Counted from the first letter of the stretch, positions 16,291-25,015 are shown. The stretch is DNA of 64,000 nt from Paraperibacillus esterisolvens (GCF_046237625.1 NZ_CP143545.1:3038001-3102000), one strand, 5' to 3'. Program-made: numbers and translations. Notes: generated by a model not told the origin, from the sequence alone.

Positions 16291-18229
16291 AATCCTCACT
16301 TTCATCTGCGAAGCCGGGCGGACCATAGAAAGGGTAGGGAGCAAATGGTGCCGGACCGGCTTCAAATGGATTCCTCATTCCCGGCTGGCCCATCTGCCCT
16401 CCGTACGGACTTCCCCCGTATCCCGGCTGGCCCATCTGCCCTCCATATGGACTTCCTCCGGTTCCCGGCTGGCCCATCTGGCCTCCATACGGACTTCCTC
16501 CGTATCCCGGCTGGCCCATCTGGCCTCCATAGGGGCTTCCGTCAGCAGACTCGCCCATCTGCCCTCCGTACGGGCTTCCCCCGTATCCCGGCTGGCCCAT
16601 CTGCCCTCCGTATGGACTTCCCCCGTATCCCGGCTGGCCCGGCTGGCCTCCGTACGGACTTCCCCCGTATCCCGGCTGGCCCATCTGCCCTCCGTACGGG
16701 CTTCCTCCGTATCCCGGCTGGCCCGGCTGGCCTCCGTACGGGCTTCCCCCGTATCCCGGCTGGCCCGGCTGGCCTCCGTATGGACTTCCCCCGTATCCTG
16801 GCTGGCCCGGCTGGCCTCCGTATGGACTTCCCCCGTATCCTGGCTGGCCCGTCTGGCCTCCGTATGGGCTTCCCCCGTATCCCGGCTGGCCCGGCTGGCC
16901 TCCGTATGGACTTCCCCCGTATCCCGGCTGGCCCGGCTGGCCTCCGTAAGGGCTTCCCCCGTATCCCGGCTGGCTCATCTGGCCCCCGTATGGGCTTCCT
17001 CCTCCGTATCCCGGCTGGCTCATCTGGCCCCCGTAAGGGCTTCCCCCGTATCCTGACTGGCCCATCATTCCTTGTGGATCCATAGATTCCATTCCTCCCA
17101 TTTGTTGTCCTGGATTAGTCAAAGGCTGTGAATAAGCTGCCGGAGCAGGGCTACCGCACCCGCAATCCCCGCCTGCCTGGGCAGTCGGCTGGACATACTC
17201 GCCCATCACCTGCTGCGGGGCATACTGCTGTCCGCCATGCATAAGATTGCCATAATACATGGAATGCTTTGGCATACTGCTTGATTCAAATGATGAGCTG
17301 GATGACTCATGGTGGTGTCCATGAGGATTCATCGGCCCAGTCTTCCCTCCATACGGCATATAATGATGCCCTCCTCCGTACATTTGATAATCATGGCTGT
17401 ATCCGCCCGGATGATGCTGGTGGCCGGTACCGGCCATATAAGACGATGACTCCATGACGCTGGAGCTTTCTTCCTTCATCATGTGTGGCTGCTGCATATA
17501 TGTTCCCTGCATCCCCGGCAGGACTGGCTGCTGCATGTATGTTCCCTGCACCTGCGGCTGAAAGGGCTGCTGATAGATAGGCATCTGGGGGAACATCCCC
17601 CCTATGGGTGCTGCCGGACCATCACAGAAGCCCGTTCCCGGCATAACAGGCGTGATGGGTATACACTCCTGCTGTGCTGCCATTACTGGCATTTCCGGCG
17701 GAGATTCTGGAGATTCCGCCGACTCAGGCGATTCCACTTTCATCTCTTTTTTCTTGGGAGGCATAACATTTGGCGCTTTAGGCGGTTTAGGTGCAGGCTT
17801 AGGCGGCTGCACAGACATTTCAGCCATATTGACCATATAATAATTATTAATATCGGTTACATTCACTTCTGGCTGTGCAGCCTGGCTAATGACTGGTGGA
17901 GCAGCCGGAAATACTTCAGGCTTTGGGGCTGCTTGCATGGCCGGGGCAGGCTGGATCGGCGCCTCCTTAACCGGCTTGGGCTGTTCTTTGGCGAATGGAA
18001 GCGCTCCTCCCTTCGGCGACTCTTTTGCATTGTAGTTGATTTTTGCTCCCGGCGCTGCTTCGGTTTTCAGCTGTTTGGCTGTCCCGGGGATTTTTATCTT
18101 CATACCAGGCATGATCATATCTGGATTGCTCAATTGAGAATTCAGCTTTTTTAACTCTTCGAAATTCACTCCATATTTCTTTGAGAGATTCCAGAGCGTA
18201 TCCCCTTTTTTTGCAATATGAATTTTCAA
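16280..18229 (-). CDS. safA: SafA, spore coat/cortex morphogenetic protein with LysM domain
   Basis: Localises to the cortex-coat interface and organises inner coat layers with SpoVID. The 649-residue product opens with a LysM domain (residues 1-47: KIHIAKKGDTLWNLSKKYG, then NPDMIMPGMKIKIPG). A proline/lysine-rich stretch, a PKPAPKPPKAP segment, and a methionine-, histidine- and glutamine-rich middle follow. The C-terminal third is 16 copies of a 14-residue SPYGGQxGQPGYGG repeat. I chose the TTG at 18229, with GGAGGG 8 bases upstream, giving the same N-terminus as B. subtilis SafA; an upstream start is not supported. The repeat tail is much longer than in B. subtilis. Confidence 0.93.
   Translation of the reverse strand: MKIHIAKKGDTLWNLSKKYGVNFEELKKLNSQLSNPDMIMPGMKIKIPGTAKQLKTEAAPGAKINYNAKESPKGGALPFAKEQPKPVKEAPIQPAPAMQAAPKPEVFPAAPPVISQAAQPEVNVTDINNYYMVNMAEMSVQPPKPAPKPPKAPNVMPPKKKEMKVESPESAESPESPPEMPVMAAQQECIPITPVMPGTGFCDGPAAPIGGMFPQMPIYQQPFQPQVQGTYMQQPVLPGMQGTYMQQPHMMKEESSSVMESSSYMAGTGHQHHPGGYSHDYQMYGGGHHYMPYGGKTGPMNPHGHHHESSSSSFESSSMPKHSMYYGNLMHGGQQYAPQQVMGEYVQPTAQAGGDCGCGSPAPAAYSQPLTNPGQQMGGMESMDPQGMMGQSGYGGSPYGGQMSQPGYGGGSPYGGQMSQPGYGGSPYGGQPGQPGYGGSPYGGQPGQPGYGGSPYGGQTGQPGYGGSPYGGQPGQPGYGGSPYGGQPGQPGYGGSPYGGQPGQPGYGGSPYGGQMGQPGYGGSPYGGQPGQPGYGGSPYGGQMGQPGYGGSPYGGQMGESADGSPYGGQMGQPGYGGSPYGGQMGQPGTGGSPYGGQMGQPGYGGSPYGGQMGQPGMRNPFEAGPAPFAPYPFYGPPGFADESEDYGR
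16376..17061 (-). repeat. 16 tandem 42-bp repeats inside safA
   Basis: The coding strand repeats SPYGGQ followed by variants of MGQPGYGG or PGQPGYGG sixteen times. Most units are 14 residues. One unit is shortened and degenerate (QMGESADG) and one has an extra glycine. Units are nearly identical in DNA, with GGG/GGA and CCC/CCT changes mainly at third positions, pointing to recent duplication or gene conversion. The repeat also makes a long false frame on the + strand. Confidence 0.93.
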
Positions 18230-18406
18230 GATGTCTTCCCTCCTATGCAAATGTCCTTATATCCTATGAGGAACTGGGCAAAGTGCTAACATTATTTTCA
18301 TGAAAACTTATGCCTCTGCCGCTTGTTTTAGAAGACTGAAGGGAAATAAATACATAATGGGAAGAAGTCTGCAGGAATTCTCCAGGCTTTTTTCCTCCAT
18401 TCATAA

Positions 18407-18481
18407 GGCTGTGTTCGCATACATTGTGACTGTAGGATAGAATGTTAATTTTCCACTGCAATCAACTTTGTTTAATCATTT
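18407..18481. repeat. degenerate intergenic repeat, copy 2
   Basis: GTGTTCGCATACATTGTGAC (near 18411-18430) and GCAATCAACTTTGTTTAATC (near 18458-18477) match the ends of the element at 8527-8650. The 43-base middle of copy 1 is missing here. It lies in the safA-nadA gap, in the same orientation as copy 1. Confidence 0.7.
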
Positions 18482-18534
18482 TATATCCAGGCAGAATCCA
18501 TTAGTAAACGGCATTCATTTTTAAAAATCCATCC

Positions 18535-18571
18535 AAAAAACCCTGCCCGGGAAAAAACAGGCAGGGTTTCA
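18535..18571 (-). terminator. terminator of the nadB-nadC-nadA operon
   Basis: On the - strand, AAACCCTGCC pairs with GGCAGGGTTT across a loop of about 12 bases and is followed by a T run (18540-18535). It starts about 10 bases after the nadA stop. Confidence 0.88.
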
Positions 18572-18579
18572 CGAAAGTT

Positions 18580-19692
18580 CTATACATTTTCAAGCATCCT
18601 GTTTAAAGCATGAATGGCTAACTCAGAGGTTTCCTGATCAACTTTTATTTCATTCTGCGGATTTCCTTTTTCTATGCATTCCAGTGACCAGACCAGATGC
18701 GGCAGGTCAATCCGGTTCATGGTCAGGCATGGGCACATTTGCGGGTTAAGCGAGATGACTTCTTTATCCGGATGCATCTGTTTCAGCCGGTTCACGAGAT
18801 TCATTTCTGTTCCGACTGCCCAATGTGTACCGGGTGCAGCCATATCAAGCTTTTGGATGATATAGGAAGTCGATCCGCTATAATCAGAGAGCGCTGTGAC
18901 TTCCCTCCTGCATTCAGGATGGACGATAATATTCATCCCCGGTTTTTCTTTGCGGATTTGTTCGATGTTATGGACGGTGAAATTTTCATGGACCGAGCAA
19001 TGACCTTTCCATAATATGACCCCCGCTTCCCCCGGATCACCATTTTCATCCATGATCAGTCTGCCTGCAATTGGATCCCACACTCCCATTTTCTCTAAAG
19101 GGATGCCAAGGTCATAGGCTGTGTTTCTCCCGAGATGCTGATCGGGCAGAAAGAGAATTCTCTTTTTCTGGGTAAATGCCCATTTCACCATTTTATGTGC
19201 GTTGGAGGAAGTCACCGTTGCCCCTCCATGCCTGCCTACAAAAGCCTTGATATCAGCCGTGGAATTCACATATGTAAGAGGGATGATGGTGTCCCCGTAA
19301 ACTGCCTGGAGCTCAGTCCAAGCTTTTTCAGTCTGGCTAAGATTGGCCATATCAGCCATGGAACAGCCGGCACGCATGTCAGGAAGGACCACTGTCTGGC
19401 TGTCATCCGTCAGGATATCGGCTGTTTCTGCCATAAAATGCACACCGCAGAATACAATGTGCCTGGCATCTTTATTTGCAGCGGAAATCTGGGCGAGCTG
19501 GAGGGAATCTCCTGTGGCATCCGCAAATTTTATTACTTCATCCTTCTGATAATGATGCCCGGGAATAAAGAGGGCTTTGCCCAATTTCTCCTTTATTTCA
19601 AGAACCCGCTGCTCCATTTCCTCTGTTGGCATTGAAAGGTACCTCTCAGGAATCATGGCATGCCGGATTTGAACTGCTTCAAGTATGTTCAT
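18580..19692 (-). CDS. nadA: quinolinate synthase NadA
   Basis: Condenses iminoaspartate with dihydroxyacetone phosphate to quinolinate, using a [4Fe-4S] cluster. The 370-residue protein has FIPGHHYQKDEVIKFADATGDS near residue 43, HIVFCGVHFMAETADIL, DMRAGCSMAD, PDQHLGRNTA and QMCPCLTMNR. The cysteines in GCSMAD, in the HPECRREV stretch and in MCPC are placed like the known cluster ligands of the Bacillus enzyme. Its ATG overlaps the nadC stop. It is the last gene of nadB-nadC-nadA. Confidence 0.97.
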   Translation of the reverse strand: MNILEAVQIRHAMIPERYLSMPTEEMEQRVLEIKEKLGKALFIPGHHYQKDEVIKFADATGDSLQLAQISAANKDARHIVFCGVHFMAETADILTDDSQTVVLPDMRAGCSMADMANLSQTEKAWTELQAVYGDTIIPLTYVNSTADIKAFVGRHGGATVTSSNAHKMVKWAFTQKKRILFLPDQHLGRNTAYDLGIPLEKMGVWDPIAGRLIMDENGDPGEAGVILWKGHCSVHENFTVHNIEQIRKEKPGMNIIVHPECRREVTALSDYSGSTSYIIQKLDMAAPGTHWAVGTEMNLVNRLKQMHPDKEVISLNPQMCPCLTMNRIDLPHLVWSLECIEKGNPQNEIKVDQETSELAIHALNRMLENV

Positions 19693-20549
19693 TGATAGCT
19701 CTCCCTTACTTTATTCACTGCTGCCTTTGCACTGATATCCAGCGCCTGTACGGAATGTGTCAGATACCCAAGCGATATCACATCCACTCCGGTATCCCTG
19801 TAATCTGCCAGATTATCAAGAGTGATTCCCCCGGATGCCTCAATGATGATACCCTGTGGGATTAAGGCAGCACATTCCTTCATTAATTGTGGAGTCATAT
19901 TGTCGAGCATGATGATATCGGCTCCTGCTGCCACAGCTTCGGCAACTTCTTCATAGGATTCTGTCTCCACTTCAATTTTGACAGTATGCCCGATCTTTGC
20001 CTTGATTTTCTGCACGGCGGCTGTAATCGACCCTGCAAATGAGATGTGATTATCCTTGATCATGACACTATCTGATAATCCCATCCGGTGATTATAGGCA
20101 CCTCCGCATGTAACTGCGTATTTTTCAATCATCCGCAGGCCGGGTGTCGTTTTCCTTGTGTCACAGACCTTGATGCCGGATCCCTTCATCCTATCGGAAG
20201 CCCTCCTGGCATTCGTGGCTATGCCGCTCATCCGCTGCACCAGATTAAGAATGACCCTTTCCCCCTTTAGGAGTGCCCCCATATTCCCATAAACGGATGC
20301 CAGTACCTCACCCGCCCCGATGTGATCTCCGTCCCTGACAAAGACGCTGATGTCCGCCCCCTGATCCATCAGCCGGAATCCTTCCTCAATGACTGATCTC
20401 CCGGCAAAAATCCCCTCCGCTTTTGCAATAAACGAGACTTCGCCGCTGGAATCTGAATCGAACAACAGGTCGCTTGTGATATCTCGCTCTCCGATATCCT
20501 CTATAAAAAATTGTTCCAGCATCTGCTTTAATTTAATTTTGTTCAACAT
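19689..20549 (-). CDS. nadC: nicotinate-nucleotide pyrophosphorylase (carboxylating) NadC
   Basis: Converts quinolinate and PRPP to nicotinate mononucleotide and CO2. The 286-residue product shows EDIGERDITSDLLF, the catalytic-region motif RMSGIATNARRA, the substrate-binding CDTRKTTPGLRMIEKYAV with GGAYNHRMGLSD, and IMLDNMTPQ followed by EASGGITLDNL. The ATG at 20549 overlaps the nadB end by 17 bases and the gene ends inside the nadA start, so the three genes look translationally coupled. Confidence 0.98.
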   Translation of the reverse strand: MLNKIKLKQMLEQFFIEDIGERDITSDLLFDSDSSGEVSFIAKAEGIFAGRSVIEEGFRLMDQGADISVFVRDGDHIGAGEVLASVYGNMGALLKGERVILNLVQRMSGIATNARRASDRMKGSGIKVCDTRKTTPGLRMIEKYAVTCGGAYNHRMGLSDSVMIKDNHISFAGSITAAVQKIKAKIGHTVKIEVETESYEEVAEAVAAGADIIMLDNMTPQLMKECAALIPQGIIIEASGGITLDNLADYRDTGVDVISLGYLTHSVQALDISAKAAVNKVRESYQ

Positions 20550-22110
20550 ACTCTCTCCCTTCTAAAAATACCTGCAGCCGCCCGGTGTCCCATGTGAGAG
20601 CAGCCTTAGCCCATTCTGTGTTTTCCTCAGGGAAATCTGTCCGGTAATGGCTTCCCCGGCTTTCTGTCCGGGACAGGGCTGCCCTGGATGCCGTCCAGGC
20701 TGTAACCAGGTTCATGGCAACCAGACTATCTTCCAGCCCCAGTAATGAAAGGTCCCCATGCAGCACTTCATATAAATCAAAGCTCTCAAGCCAGCTGCAT
20801 AGCAGCCTGAGTCCCGATTGGTCTCTTGCAATTCCGCAATGCTTCATCATCATTTCCCTGAGCACCCGCAGTTCCGGCAGCTTCAAAGCTTTATTAACCC
20901 TTCTTCGCGGGACATGAGCTGTATCATATTCTCTTGACTCTGCCTCCGCTAAATGGCTGCCAAGCCTGGTTCCTGAGACAAGTCCCTCAAGCAGCGAGTT
21001 GCTGGCTAGGCGGTTCGCTCCATGGACCCCTGTACATGCGGCTTCACCCACGGCATATAAAAAGGGCACTGATGTCATTCCGGCGGGTCCGGTTTTGATA
21101 CCCCCCATAAGAAAATGTGCGCCAGGCGCAACGGGAAGTTTACCGCCCAAAGGCTCAGCACCTGCGGTCCGGCATATCGCCGCTGCTCCGGGAAACTTTT
21201 TCTCGAAATCGGGTATACCTGATATATCCAGATAAACAGCTGAACCCGCTTCCAAATGGCTGAAAATAGTCTGTGCCACTATATGCCTCGGGGCAAGGTC
21301 TTTAAGCGGATGGATCCCCTCCATGATCGGTGTCCCTGCTGCAGTTACCAGTACTGCTCCTTCCCCGCGGACAGCTTCTGAGATCAGCCCCCGAGCTTTC
21401 CCGTCAACATATAAAAGAGTGGGATGAAATTGGATGAACTCCATATCAACAAGCTCTGCTCCTGCTTTTAAGGCCATGGCAAGTCCGGTACCGGTGGCAG
21501 ACGGAGCATTGGAAGTAAACTGGAATAAAGCGCCCATCCCCCCTGTAGCCATTACCACGTGCTGGGCATAATAAGGCTTAACAGACCCGTCTTCTGTCCT
21601 GCAGACTATGCCGAAGCATTCCCCAGCCCTGTTGACCAGCAGCTCCACAGCTGTTTCATTTTCAATAATGGTAATACGGGGCTCAGCTCCTGCCCGTGTG
21701 AGCATATGCTCCATGATCTTCCTGCCTGTAGAATCCCCGCAGCAATGAAGGATCCTTCTTTCTGAATGCGCCCCTTCAAGTCCAAGGGAAAGCTGCCCAT
21801 TCTCATTTCTGTCAAATTGAAGGCCGGACTCGATCAGCCTTTGTATGGCTGCCGGTCCTCTTTCCACCAAGTCATAGACCTGCGGGAGGTTATTATATCC
21901 ACAGCCCGCAGCAATCGTATCCATTGCATGCTTTTCCACTGTATCGCCCGGTGCCGTGACTGCAGCAATTCCTCCTTGGGCAAGAGTGGAATTGCTTTCA
22001 GCCGCCCTGGACTTTGTGATTATTATCACATTTTTATGTTCGGCAGCTTCAATAGCGGTACTCATTGCAGCGATACCGCTTCCTATTATGATAATGTCAA
22101 TTTGTTCCAT
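20533..22110 (-). CDS. nadB: L-aspartate oxidase NadB
   Basis: An FAD enzyme that oxidises L-aspartate to iminoaspartate, the first step of de novo NAD synthesis. The 525-residue protein has the FAD-binding GSGIAAMSTAIEA at residue 10, SNSTLAQGGIAA near 40, LEGAHSERRILHCCGDSTG, FIQFHPTLLY, VRGEGAVLV, DLAPRHIVAQTIF and GVHGANRLASNSLLEGLV, all standard for this family. The ATG at 22110 has AGGAGG upstream. It is the first gene of the operon and diverges from nifS across a probable NiaR operator. Confidence 0.97.
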   Translation of the reverse strand: MEQIDIIIIGSGIAAMSTAIEAAEHKNVIIITKSRAAESNSTLAQGGIAAVTAPGDTVEKHAMDTIAAGCGYNNLPQVYDLVERGPAAIQRLIESGLQFDRNENGQLSLGLEGAHSERRILHCCGDSTGRKIMEHMLTRAGAEPRITIIENETAVELLVNRAGECFGIVCRTEDGSVKPYYAQHVVMATGGMGALFQFTSNAPSATGTGLAMALKAGAELVDMEFIQFHPTLLYVDGKARGLISEAVRGEGAVLVTAAGTPIMEGIHPLKDLAPRHIVAQTIFSHLEAGSAVYLDISGIPDFEKKFPGAAAICRTAGAEPLGGKLPVAPGAHFLMGGIKTGPAGMTSVPFLYAVGEAACTGVHGANRLASNSLLEGLVSGTRLGSHLAEAESREYDTAHVPRRRVNKALKLPELRVLREMMMKHCGIARDQSGLRLLCSWLESFDLYEVLHGDLSLLGLEDSLVAMNLVTAWTASRAALSRTESRGSHYRTDFPEENTEWAKAALTWDTGRLQVFLEGREYVEQN

Positions 22111-22121
22111 ATGATGTCCTC

Positions 22122-22160
22122 CTGTTATAACAGGTGTCTTGACACATATGTTTACATATT
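22122..22160. promoter_or_regulatory. candidate NiaR operator between nadB and nifS
   Basis: The spacer holds overlapping dyads: TGTTATAACA, GTGTCTTGACAC (22134-22145) and ACATATGT (22144-22151), ending in TTTACAT. The TTGACA at 22139-22144 could be a -35 for nifS inside the operator. In B. subtilis, NiaR (YrxA) represses the divergent nadBCA and nifS-yrxA units when nicotinate is present, and the gene layout here is identical. The site assignment rests on position and symmetry. Confidence 0.6.
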
Positions 22161-22223
22161 ATTAAACTATTTACAAGAGATTTTTTTACAGATTGAAATA
22201 CGACGATGGACGTGGTGAAGAAT

Positions 22224-23375
22224 ATGAGATATTTTGATTATGCTGCTACAACCCCTATTGATGCGGAAGCCCTTGAGGTTTATTTTGAGGCATCAAAAAC
22301 TTTTTTTGGAAACGCATCAAGCCTGCATGATGAAGGAACGCGTGCCCAAAACCTGCTCAATGCCTGCCGTACGGAGCTTGCAGATCTTGTCGGCACTTCT
22401 TTTGATAGAGTCATCTTTACAAGCGGCGGCTCTGAAAGCAACTCCCTCGCCATACACACACTCCTTAAGGGACAGCCAGATTCAAAGCGGGTGATCATTT
22501 CGAGCGGAACGGAGCATTCCTCGATTGCCGGCACACTCACCTCATTGGAAGACAAAGGATACAAGGTTCTGAATGCAAGGCATGATGGTGATGGCAGGGT
22601 GAATACGGCACATTTTTCTGAATTGCTGAAGAGGGATGATATTGCCCTCGTAACCATACAGCATGTAAATCCTGAAATCGGCTGCATCCAGCCGCTGGCC
22701 GAGCTTCGGCGGCTGATGGGGAATCATTCCGCTCCCCTGCATGTGGATGCTGTGCAGAGCTTTGGGAAACTCGATCTGACGGATGCTGTCACAGCCGCTG
22801 ACAGCCTGTCTATTTCCGCCCATAAAATCTACGGACCTAAAGGAATCGGGGCATTAATATTCCCCCGCACCCTTCCTGCCCCCCTGACACAGGGGGCGCA
22901 CGAATTCGGCTACAGGCAGGGAACGGTCAATGTTCCTGCGATTGCGTCATTCATTACGGCAGCAAAAAAAGCCATGGCTGCGCGGGATCAGCAGCTCGAA
23001 ACCTTCAAAAGCCTGCGGGAACAGTTTATTTCTGAATTGGACCAGGGAGAGATAGATTTCGAGGTATACCAGTCTGCCAGTCAGGCTCCTTACATTGTCG
23101 GGCTGGCATTTCCCGGTATACAGGGGCAGTATATGATGCTGGAATTAAACAGAAGGGGCTTTGCCATCTCGACTGGAAGCGCCTGCCAGATCGGCAGCCA
23201 GAAACCGTCTAAAACCATGAAGGCCATCGGCCGGACGGACAGCGGGGCAAGGGAGCTCATCCGGATATCTTTTGGACGGGACACCCTCAGCCCGGATATC
23301 AGGGCGCTCTCGGAAGCCCTCATTGATACGGCAAGCGGGCTGCAGCAGGAGATTATCATATCGGGGCAGCTGTGA
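22224..23375 (+). CDS. nifS: cysteine desulfurase NifS, NAD-biosynthesis type
   Basis: A PLP enzyme that frees sulfur from cysteine; the copy beside nadB is known in B. subtilis to supply the NadA iron-sulfur cluster. About 383 residues: YFDYAATTPIDAEAL at the start, FTSGGSESNSLAIHTL near residue 70, the PLP lysine in SISAHKIYGPKGIGAL, and the catalytic cysteine in STGSACQIGSQKPS. I chose the ATG at 22224, with GGTGAAG upstream and the family N-terminus; an ATG at 22206 lacks a ribosome binding site. It is followed by niaR. Confidence 0.94.
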   Translation: MRYFDYAATTPIDAEALEVYFEASKTFFGNASSLHDEGTRAQNLLNACRTELADLVGTSFDRVIFTSGGSESNSLAIHTLLKGQPDSKRVIISSGTEHSSIAGTLTSLEDKGYKVLNARHDGDGRVNTAHFSELLKRDDIALVTIQHVNPEIGCIQPLAELRRLMGNHSAPLHVDAVQSFGKLDLTDAVTAADSLSISAHKIYGPKGIGALIFPRTLPAPLTQGAHEFGYRQGTVNVPAIASFITAAKKAMAARDQQLETFKSLREQFISELDQGEIDFEVYQSASQAPYIVGLAFPGIQGQYMMLELNRRGFAISTGSACQIGSQKPSKTMKAIGRTDSGARELIRISFGRDTLSPDIRALSEALIDTASGLQQEIIISGQL

Positions 23376-23416
23376 TAGAATGAATTATACATAAACAAAA
23401 CCAAGGAGGGCCGAAG

Positions 23417-23953
23417 ATGAAAGAAGAGAAAAAGCTGCTTGGGGAAAACAGGCGGACCAGGCTGCTTCAGTTATTGAAAGAAAGCCCGAATCCCATAACC
23501 GGCTCCGAATTGGCAAGGCTGGCGAATGTCAGCCGGCAGATCATTGTAGGGGATATCACCCTCCTGAAGGCGCGGAACGAGCCGATAATCGCCACCAGCC
23601 AGGGCTATCTGTACTTCAGCTCCCCTGCTTCCCCTCAGGTTTCAGAGCGGATTATAGCCTGCCAGCATGAACCGGAAGAAGCAAAAGATGAACTTTACAT
23701 GCTCGTGGATCTCGGCGCCACCGTCAAGGATGTTAAAATTGAACATCCAGTATATGGCGACCTTACAGCCTCCATCATGGTATCCAACCGCAATGAAGTC
23801 GACGGATTCCTGCATAAAGTCCAGGAAACGCGCGCTGTCTACCTCTCGGAAATGACCGGCGGCATCCATTTGCATACCATCACTGCCGCAAATGCTGATA
23901 TACTCGATAAGGCAGAAGCTGCCCTTAGGAAAGCAGGATACCTGGTTGAATAA
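23417..23953 (+). CDS. niaR: transcriptional repressor NiaR of NAD biosynthesis
   Basis: A niacin-responsive repressor of nad and niacin transport genes. The 178-residue protein has an N-terminal winged helix-turn-helix (residues 12-62, with ITGSELARLANVSRQIIVGD). The C-terminal 3H domain has its conserved histidines in KIEHPVYGD, VDGFLHKV and GGIHLHTI, which bind metal and ligand. The ATG has AAGGAGGG upstream. It is co-transcribed with nifS and faces its own likely operator, so it should autoregulate. Confidence 0.95.
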   Translation: MKEEKKLLGENRRTRLLQLLKESPNPITGSELARLANVSRQIIVGDITLLKARNEPIIATSQGYLYFSSPASPQVSERIIACQHEPEEAKDELYMLVDLGATVKDVKIEHPVYGDLTASIMVSNRNEVDGFLHKVQETRAVYLSEMTGGIHLHTITAANADILDKAEAALRKAGYLVE

Positions 23954-23954
23954 T

Positions 23955-23988
23955 AAAAGGAGATGAGCCGGCTCATCTCCTTTATTAT
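23955..23988. terminator. bidirectional terminator between niaR and pheA
   Basis: A perfect palindromic stem AAAGGAGATGAGCC / GGCTCATCTCCTTT (about 23956-23983), followed by TATTATTA on the right and, on the - strand, TATTA. It serves the convergent nifS-niaR and pheA transcripts. Confidence 0.88.
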
Positions 23989-24010
23989 TAACCAATAAGT
24001 CACAGAGGCA

Positions 24011-24898
24011 TTACCCCCTTGCGGCCGCCTCGGTGGTACCGGTAATCAAAAAGCTCGGATAACTGCCCAATGTCTTCACACTGCAGCCCAGTGCCTCAAG
24101 CTCCGCCATAGCACCCGGTATGAGGACTTCGTCCATCTCCATATTGATATCAATGATGAAAAAATAATTGCCAAGGCCGGTCTTCATGGGACGGGATTCA
24201 ATCTTTGATAAATTGAGACGCCTCCAGGAAAATGCGGAAAGAACCTGGTGAAGCGCCCCTGGCTGGTCTGCAGGGAGGGTCACCATCAGGGTCGTTTTCG
24301 TTCCCTTCATCGCAGCAAGCTGCCCCTGAAAGCTGATTTCTTTTTTTGCCACAGCAATGAACCGGGTATGATTATGGGCAAAATCATGGATATCCCTCTG
24401 AATGATTTCGAGGCCATATTCCCTGGCCGCCAGTTCATTTGCGATTGCTGCTATCTTAAGCTGGGGATGCTCCGCTACATACTTGGCCGCTGCAGCAGTG
24501 GAAGTCATCGTTTCACAGGGAATTCCTTTTAGTTCTTTATGCAGGAATCTGTGGCATTGGGCAATCGCGTGGGAGTGTGAATAAATGGCATCAACACTTC
24601 CCGCGTCATCCTTATTTCCGGGATGGACCATGAAATGCTGGCTGATCGGGGCTGTAACCTCACCCCGTATCGGTAGATTTACCTCATGAACGAGATAGTC
24701 AAGTGTGATGTTGACGGATCCTTCCAATGTATTTTCTATCGGGATCAGAGCAATGTCAGCTTCTTCCTCCCAAACGGCATCCAGGCACTCCGGTATGGTC
24801 AGAAGAGGGATTCTTGCACCCCCGGGAAACAGCTTTGCTGCTGCGAGGTCTGTAAACGTTGCTTTTGGCCCCAGAAATGCGATTGTATAACCCAACAT
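24011..24898 (-). CDS. pheA: prephenate dehydratase PheA
   Basis: Converts prephenate to phenylpyruvate in phenylalanine synthesis. The 295-residue monofunctional enzyme has IAFLGPKATFTDLAA at the start, IPIENTLEGSVNITLDYL, YSHSHAIAQCHRFL, and the dehydratase motif DFAHNHTRFIAV near residue 175. A C-terminal ACT domain (PGALHQVLSAFSWRRLNLSKIESRP) follows and would bind phenylalanine for feedback control. The ATG has GGGGAGATC upstream and the gene has its own SigA-type promoter. Confidence 0.97.
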   Translation of the reverse strand: MLGYTIAFLGPKATFTDLAAAKLFPGGARIPLLTIPECLDAVWEEEADIALIPIENTLEGSVNITLDYLVHEVNLPIRGEVTAPISQHFMVHPGNKDDAGSVDAIYSHSHAIAQCHRFLHKELKGIPCETMTSTAAAAKYVAEHPQLKIAAIANELAAREYGLEIIQRDIHDFAHNHTRFIAVAKKEISFQGQLAAMKGTKTTLMVTLPADQPGALHQVLSAFSWRRLNLSKIESRPMKTGLGNYFFIIDINMEMDEVLIPGAMAELEALGCSVKTLGSYPSFLITGTTEAAARG

Positions 24899-24930
24899 GA
24901 TCTCCCCTTATCCGTGAAAAATTACTGTTA

Positions 24931-24959
24931 ATCTTAGTCCATTTTTCAGATTTTTTCAA
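24931..24959 (-). promoter_or_regulatory. SigA-type promoter of pheA
   Basis: On the - strand, TTGAAA (24959-24954), 17 bases, then TAAGAT (24936-24931). Spacing is ideal, and the start would be near 24924, about 26 bases before the pheA ATG. Confidence 0.7.
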
Positions 24960-24978
24960 CCGCTGTCTCCAATCCATT

Positions 24979-25013
24979 CAAAAAGGGTGTTCCGGCCAAG
25001 GCCAGTACACCCT
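24979..25013 (-). terminator. terminator of pheB
   Basis: On the - strand, AGGGTGT pairs with ACACCCT's counterpart ACACCC across TACTGGCCTTGGCCGGA, which itself folds as GGCC/GGCC. TTTTT follows (24984-24980). It lies just after the pheB stop and separates pheB from the pheA promoter. Confidence 0.8.
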
Positions 25014-25015
25014 AT

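Larger units (their letters stand above)
18230..18579. other. gene-free stretch between safA and nadA
   Basis: This 350-base gap contains, from right to left, the nadA terminator, the second copy of the dispersed repeat, and the safA leader with its ribosome binding site. Control of safA by SigE is expected from B. subtilis; CATAGGAT near 18250-18260 on the - strand could be a -10, but I see no good -35. No coding frame is credible. Confidence 0.55.

Noticed and set aside
16345..17085. A 246-codon open frame on the + strand full of AGPSALR-type repeats
   Set aside because: It is the antisense shadow of the safA repeat array; it has no ribosome binding site, and the SafA frame carries the known LysM domain.
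17483..18154. A 223-codon + strand frame rich in Arg, His and Phe
   Set aside because: It is antisense to the proline- and lysine-rich part of safA and has no family features or ribosome binding site.
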